Part shown: positions 15,501 through 19,260 of the stretch, piece by piece | Position numbering within the stretch: the first letter of the stretch is position 1 | How the letters are laid out: the number at the start of each line of letters is the position of its first letter | From: JASLBX01 sp036374175 | Lineage (GTDB): Bacteria > Actinomycetota > Actinomycetes > Jiangellales > Jiangellaceae | Assembly (NCBI GenBank): GCA_036374175.1 | Contig: DASUUH010000063.1 | Location: 1 to 19,260 of the forward strand | DNA: 19,260 nt | Reading direction: 5' to 3' | Translations under genes and position numbers: made by a program | The notes under the pieces: generated by a model | The model's input: only the letters and a program-made list of their open reading frames with translations | Database searches by the model: none | What the model was told of the DNA's origin: nothing

Positions 15501-15798
15501 CGGCGAGTGGGACATCGGGCCGGACCAGTCCCACCCGATGATCGGCAAACTGGTCGCGACCCAGACCCTGCGGCCAGGTGTGGTGAGTTTCGCCCTCGGC
15601 TTCGGCCACTGGGCCACCGGAGCCAACGACGTCACCATCGACGGCACCACCGTCAAGGGTGAACGGCGCCGACGGGCGGGAATCCACGCCAACGCCGCCA
15701 TGTGGACCGACCCGGTGATCAAGAACACCTGCATGTTCGACCCCATCGGCGGTAGCGTCAGCTTCTACGACTCCCACGTCCGCCTCGAACCCGCGTAA
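12499..15798 (+). CDS. Tat-exported molybdopterin oxidoreductase catalytic subunit (TtrA/PsrA/PhsA-like, 1099 aa)
   Basis: A Tat signal LSRRGLLAGGALLGAW (R27, R28) is followed by the [4Fe-4S] motif CLQCNTGC (C81, C84, C88) with C133 in SLCPKGQSG. The MopB core follows, and the dinucleotide-binding C-terminal domain begins near YDLALITHRVISQTKSR. The likely Mo ligand is C295 in HGHTTVCQGS, preceded by AFGTVNAHG. An insert of about 100 residues (about 180-280, with IDPDHPDMGPRNNQ) makes it longer than PhsA/PsrA (about 760 aa) and close to TtrA (about 1020 aa). It should be a periplasmic-side bis-MGD enzyme reducing or oxidising a sulfur or arsenic oxyanion. AAGGAG (12486-12491) precedes ATG 12499. 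Gene order B-C-A equals ttrBCA. No TorD-type chaperone gene is seen in the window. Family membership is firm, the substrate is not. Confidence 0.93.
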   Translation: MRRETTPAAKPAPGTQLEADMTAGLSRRGLLAGGALLGAWLPTHFGSPAEASTGENAILSSNRPDSRYDLALADHHILSSCLQCNTGCGIRAKIENGVVTKIDGNPYSPWTMLPHLPFGTAVDDAAPVDGSLCPKGQSGLQTAYDPYRLRKVLKRAGERGENQWISIPFEQAIDEITTGGRLFADVPGEENREVDGLRTLLALRDPAVAEAMASDVKAIWDEPDPTAKANLVAEFKRAHAAHLDTLIDPDHPDMGPRNNQVVVAWGRLKDGRGDLYKRFAEAFGTVNAHGHTTVCQGSLYFTCKAISEQYIGGKFTDGKKFYWQADTENSEFILFVGANLFEANYGPPNRTVRLTTNLVEGKTRIAVADPRFSKLASKAWRWLPVTPGSDGALAMGFIRWMLEEGRFDSDFLSCANPAAAHARGESSWTNASLLVAITDGKTGPLVRAADVIIDGAPLKPAETRPYTDPATGEDKEYEEKFFVALVDGVPTAVDVNDEATPVVGDLLIDTTLPDGTAVKSGLQLLLEEARQRTVAEWAELAGITEDQVVEIARELTSHGKAAAVDIHRGVAQHTNGFYNVLGWMTVNMLLGNYDAKGGMIAASTYDTKGKGKGELFDVTSLAGKVASFGISSIRHGLDYEKTTLFDGYPAKRNWYPLSSDIYEEIIPSIADEYPYPIKALFLYMGAPTYALPAGHTTVEILADVDRLPLFVASDIIIGSTSMYADYIFPDLSYLERWEFQGSHPNIANKVQPVRQPVIAPIPEECEVYGQTYPISLETMLLGLAEQLELPGFGDDAFGPGRHLTHPDELYLRQVANLAFGETPDGSQAVPDADDRELELFLNARTHLPASVFDPARWEATVGPDLWRKVVYVLNRGGRFEDHADGYDGDRVAHPYGKLLNLYQEKTAKTVHAGTGQKYPGLATYVPIQDYTGVEPDAYRDGYDLALITHRVISQTKSRTIADPWLSALLPENGILINPADLDRLGLQDGQQVRVVSATNQSGEWDIGPDQSHPMIGKLVATQTLRPGVVSFALGFGHWATGANDVTIDGTTVKGERRRRAGIHANAAMWTDPVIKNTCMFDPIGGSVSFYDSHVRLEPA

Positions 15799-15814
15799 CC
15801 AAGGTGCGGCAACC

Positions 15815-16135
15815 ATGACCGAACATCTTCCGGACATCTACCTGGACTTCCGGCGACGGTTTCCCGACATCGCCACCGCCCAAGACCACCTCGCCGCAGC
15901 GGTCGACGAGGCAGGGCCGCTCGACGAGCGCACAACGCGGCTGATCAAACTCGGCATCGCCGCCGGCAGCCTCGCTGAAGGCGCCGTCCGGTCCAACGTA
16001 CGCAAAGCGCTCGCCGCCGGCGCCTCCACCGCAGAGGTCGAACACGTCATCCTGCTCGCCCTCACCACCCGCGGCTTCCCCGCCGTCGTCGCAGCGTGGC
16101 AATGGGCCAAAGAAGTACTGAACCAAGATCAGTGA
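15815..16135 (+). CDS. Carboxymuconolactone decarboxylase/AhpD-fold protein lacking the catalytic cysteines
   Basis: This 106-aa all-helical protein has PLDERTTRLIKLGIAAGSLA, then EGAVRSNVRKALAAGASTAE and VEHVILLALTTRGFPAVVAAW. These are the PF02627 blocks. AhpD-type members carry CxxC followed by a histidine where this protein has EGAVRSN, and it contains no cysteine at all, so peroxidase or thiol chemistry is excluded. A histidine usual a few residues later is also missing (SNVRKAL). This variant may be structural or bind a ligand. AAGGTG (15801-15806) precedes ATG 15815. It sits 16 nt after the catalytic subunit, so it is the fourth gene of the respiratory operon, and 63 nt before hyhB, bridging the two blocks. 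Confidence 0.83.
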   Translation: MTEHLPDIYLDFRRRFPDIATAQDHLAAAVDEAGPLDERTTRLIKLGIAAGSLAEGAVRSNVRKALAAGASTAEVEHVILLALTTRGFPAVVAAWQWAKEVLNQDQ

Positions 16136-16198
16136 TATCCGCGGTCAGCTCGCGGAGTTCTGCTGGCGCTTGCCGGCCACCGCGGGCAGACTGGAGCG

Positions 16199-17344
<1,146 letters not shown>

Positions 17345-17348
17345 GCCG

Positions 17349-17822
17349 ATGGAATCGACGTCGCTGGAGCAGTTGCTCGCCGAATACGAGTTCTTCGGCG
17401 CCCTCGGCCCTGCCGACCTCGCGCTGATCGCGGGCTGCGGCCGCAACGAGCACTTCGACGCGGGTGGCTTCCTGTTCCGGCAAGGCCAGCAGGCCGACCG
17501 CTTCTACCTGGTGCGCGCCGGCCGCGTGGCGTTGGAGATCGAGGCACCCGGACGCGGCTCGTTGGTGATCGACACCGTGGAGACCGGCGGGGTCGTCGGG
17601 ATCTCCTGGATCTTCCCGCCGTACCGGTGGCAGTTCGACGCCCGGGCCTCCGAGCCGGTGCGTGCCGTCGGGTTCGACGCCGCCTGCCTGCGGCAGAAGG
17701 CGGACGACGATCCGCGGCTGGGCTACGAGTTGATGAAAAGCTTTGCTGGAGTGCTGGCGCAACGCATGCAGTCCGCCCGGGTCCGGCTGCTGGACCTGTA
17801 CTCGGATGTCCGCACCGGCTGA
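17349..17822 (+). CDS. Cyclic-nucleotide-binding-domain protein of the hydrogenase operon
   Basis: This 157-aa protein has a single cNMP/Crp-type beta-roll: LEQLLAEYEFFGALGPADL, then FLFRQGQQADRFYLVRAGRV and a C-terminal helix with SFAGVLAQRMQSAR. There is no helix-turn-helix, so it is not a Crp/Fnr transcription factor. The phosphate-binding cassette reads GVVGISWIFPPYRWQFDAR. It lacks the Glu and the PRxA arginine arrangement that hold cAMP, so classical cAMP binding is doubtful. The SW-PPYRW type of cassette is one I associate with cNMP-domain proteins beside hydrogenase or redox genes. It starts 4 nt after hyhB and overlaps hyhG by 17 nt. Its place suggests a regulatory or assembly subunit of the hydrogenase; this is inference. 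Confidence 0.86.
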   Translation: MESTSLEQLLAEYEFFGALGPADLALIAGCGRNEHFDAGGFLFRQGQQADRFYLVRAGRVALEIEAPGRGSLVIDTVETGGVVGISWIFPPYRWQFDARASEPVRAVGFDAACLRQKADDDPRLGYELMKSFAGVLAQRMQSARVRLLDLYSDVRTG

Positions 17823-18642
17823 AGCGCTGGCCCCCATGGTGCCGCGGCCGTTCCGGGTCGCGGCCCGGTGGCCTGAGATGCGGGGCGTGGTGACACTCGC
17901 GCTGGAGCCGGTCGGCGGCCCGCCACTCGGTTTCGCGCCCGGGCAGTTCACCATGCTCTACGCCTTCGGCGTGGGCGAGGTGCCGATCTCGATCAGCGGC
18001 CGGCAGGACGGCCGGGTGCTGCAGACGATCCGTGAGGTCGGTGCGGTCACGCGGGCGCTGTGCGCCGCCGAGCCCGGCGAGGTGCTCGGCGTCCGGGGCC
18101 CGTTCGGATCGGACTGGGCGCTGCCCGCCGCGCAGGGCCGCGACGTCGTGGTGGTTGCAGGCGGTCTCGGGGTCGCACCGCTGCGGCCGGCGATCCGCGG
18201 TCTGGTCGCCGACCGGGACCGCGACGGGCGGATCAGCGTTCTCGTCGGTGCCAGGTCTCCGGATGATCTGCTGTTCCTCGACGAGCTGCGGGCGCTGGCC
18301 GACGACCCCAGGCTGCACGTGGCGGTGACGGTCGATCACGCTGAGCCGGGCTGGGCGGGGCCGGTCGGTGTGGTTCCGGAGCTGATTCCGGACGCGCCGT
18401 TCGACCCGTCGAACGCGACGGCCCTGGTCTGCGGGCCGGAGGTGATGATGCGGTTCACGGCCGAGGCGCTGCTCGCCCGGGGGGTCCCGGCGGAGCGCAT
18501 CCTGGTGTCGATGGAGCGCAACATGAAGTGTGCGATCGGGCACTGCGGTCACTGCCAGTTCGGCCCGGAGTTCGTTTGCCGGGACGGGCCGATCTTCCGG
18601 TACGAGCGCGTCCGCCGGTTTATCGCGGTTCGGGAGGTGTGA
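17806..18642 (+). CDS. hyhG: Group 3b hydrogenase gamma subunit, FAD/NAD(P)-binding with 2Fe-2S (HyhG/HydG)
   Basis: The protein has 278 aa. A ferredoxin-reductase-type FAD barrel includes GFAPGQFTMLYAFGVGEVPI and SISGRQDGRVLQTI, with the HydG/PyrK-like PISIS in place of RxYS. The NAD(P) domain has VVVVAGGLGVAPLRPAI, GARSPDDLLF and the CGPEVMM motif. A C-terminal [2Fe-2S] site C242/C247/C250/C258 lies in KCAIGHCGHCQFGPEFVC. This order matches HydG, AsrB and PyrK. The subunit exchanges electrons between NAD(P)H and the Fe-S chain of the hydrogenase. ATG 17806 overlaps the cNMP-domain gene; ATG 17836 is an alternative start, and neither has a strong ribosome binding site. Its stop overlaps the hyhS start (TGATG). 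Confidence 0.92.
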   Translation: MSAPAEALAPMVPRPFRVAARWPEMRGVVTLALEPVGGPPLGFAPGQFTMLYAFGVGEVPISISGRQDGRVLQTIREVGAVTRALCAAEPGEVLGVRGPFGSDWALPAAQGRDVVVVAGGLGVAPLRPAIRGLVADRDRDGRISVLVGARSPDDLLFLDELRALADDPRLHVAVTVDHAEPGWAGPVGVVPELIPDAPFDPSNATALVCGPEVMMRFTAEALLARGVPAERILVSMERNMKCAIGHCGHCQFGPEFVCRDGPIFRYERVRRFIAVREV

Positions 18643-19260
18643 TGGCCAAGCCCCGGTTGGCGGTGTGGAAGTTCGCCTCCTGCGACGGGTGTCAGTTGAC
18701 CCTGCTCGATTGTGAGGACGAGTTGCTCGACATCGCGGGCGAGGTGGAGATCGCCCACTTCCTCGAGGCCAGCAGCGGCACCGGGGCGGGCCCGTACGAC
18801 GTGTCGTTGGTCGAAGGCTCGGTCACGACTCCGGAGGACGCCGAACGCATCCGCCGGGTCCGAGAGCAGTCTCGGTTCCTGGTCACGATAGGCGCCTGCG
18901 CGACGTCGGGGGCATCCAGGCGCTGCGCAACTTCGGCGACGTGGACGAGTTCCGCTCGCTCGTATACGCCCAGCCGCAGTACATCGCCACCCTCGAGCAA
19001 TCCACCGGCATCGCCGACCACGTCCGGGTCGACTTCGAGCTGCGCGGTTGCCCGATCGACAAGGGCCAGTTGCTGGAGGTGCTGACCGCATTCCTGCACG
19101 GCCGGCGCCCGGGCGTCCGGAGCCATAGCGTCTGCCTGGACTGCAAGCGGGCGGGCAACGTGTGCGTGATGGTGGCGCACGGCACGCCGTGCCTCGGTCC
19201 CGTGACGCACACCGGCTGCGGCGCGCTGTGCCCGTCGTACCAGCGGGGCTGCTACGGGTG
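18642..19260 (+). CDS. hyhS: Group 3b [NiFe]-hydrogenase small subunit (HyhS/HydD), frameshifted and partial at right edge
   Basis: The start is ATG 18642, overlapping hyhG by one base. It reads KFASCDGCQLTLLDCEDELL with C14 and C17 of the proximal [4Fe-4S] cluster, then VEGSVTTPEDAERIRRVRE and VTIGACATSG. After codon 90 the frame breaks in a five-G run (18908-18912). One extra G would restore GGIQALRNFGDVDEFRSL, ELRGCPIDKGQLLEVL and CLDCKRAGNVCVMVAHGTPC. That frame is open to the window end at CPSYQRGCYG. The original frame ends at 19085 with a meaningless serine-rich tail. The family needs the second part for its remaining cluster ligands, so as written the gene is broken. A single-base sequencing error is the simplest explanation, then a real mutation. 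The large subunit should follow outside the window. Confidence 0.9.

Noticed and set aside
14863..15837. 324-codon minus-strand open frame
   Set aside because: Antisense to the C-terminal domain of the molybdopterin subunit; typical high-GC shadow.
17349..17822. Crp/Fnr transcription factor
   Set aside because: The protein ends after the beta-roll and dimer helix and has no helix-turn-helix.

Overview
The window is high-GC DNA with short intergenic gaps, many 1-20 nt gene overlaps and several apparently leaderless starts placed just behind a TANNNT -10 element. Together with the gene types (DUF3179, a group 3b hydrogenase with a cyclic-nucleotide-domain partner, paired Tat signals) this points to an actinomycete (Actinomycetota). 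A Pseudonocardiales- or Mycobacteriales-like host is a guess. No rRNA, tRNA, CRISPR array, insertion sequence or attachment site was recognised. No gene-free stretch exceeds about 225 nt.

Left part (1-4706): a DUF3179 protein runs off the left edge on the minus strand. It is divergent from a spermidine-synthase-like Rossmann protein. Next is an overlapping MerR regulator-prfC pair followed by an MFS exporter. TTACGT-containing, MerR-style elements lie in both the divergent promoter and the MerR leader, so one regulator may control this whole block.

Middle part (4707-6240): a leaderless hemerythrin-domain gene meets two minus-strand genes across a hairpin. These are a four-CxxC zinc-ribbon protein and an ADP-ribosylglycohydrolase that has lost its centre and is called a pseudogene.

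Thiol/metalloid block (6424-10088): an ArsR repressor with a CxC sensor motif overlaps a CSC-motif UPF0718/ArsP-like permease. A 78-aa CxxC thioredoxin-like protein, an OsmC-like protein and a CoA-disulfide-reductase/NADH-polysulfide-reductase-like flavoprotein follow.

Respiratory block (10311-16135): a Tat-exported four-cluster ferredoxin subunit, a 10-TM NrfD-type membrane subunit and a Tat-exported 1099-aa molybdopterin catalytic subunit occur in the B-C-A order known from tetrathionate reductase (ttrBCA). A small cysteine-less AhpD/CMD-fold protein follows. The substrate is not proven. Tetrathionate, polysulfide, thiosulfate and arsenate are all possible.

Hydrogenase block (16199-window end): hyhB (two 4Fe-4S), a cNMP-domain protein, hyhG (FAD/NAD(P)/2Fe-2S) and hyhS of a cytoplasmic group 3b [NiFe] (sulf)hydrogenase. 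The large subunit would lie beyond the right edge. hyhS carries a one-base frameshift in a G run.

Taken together, 6.4-19.3 kb reads as an accessory sulfur (or arsenic)/hydrogen redox island. Thiol handling and NAD(P)H-linked sulfur reduction in the cytoplasm lie beside an exported sulfur-oxyanion-type respiratory reductase and an NAD(P)-linked hydrogenase.
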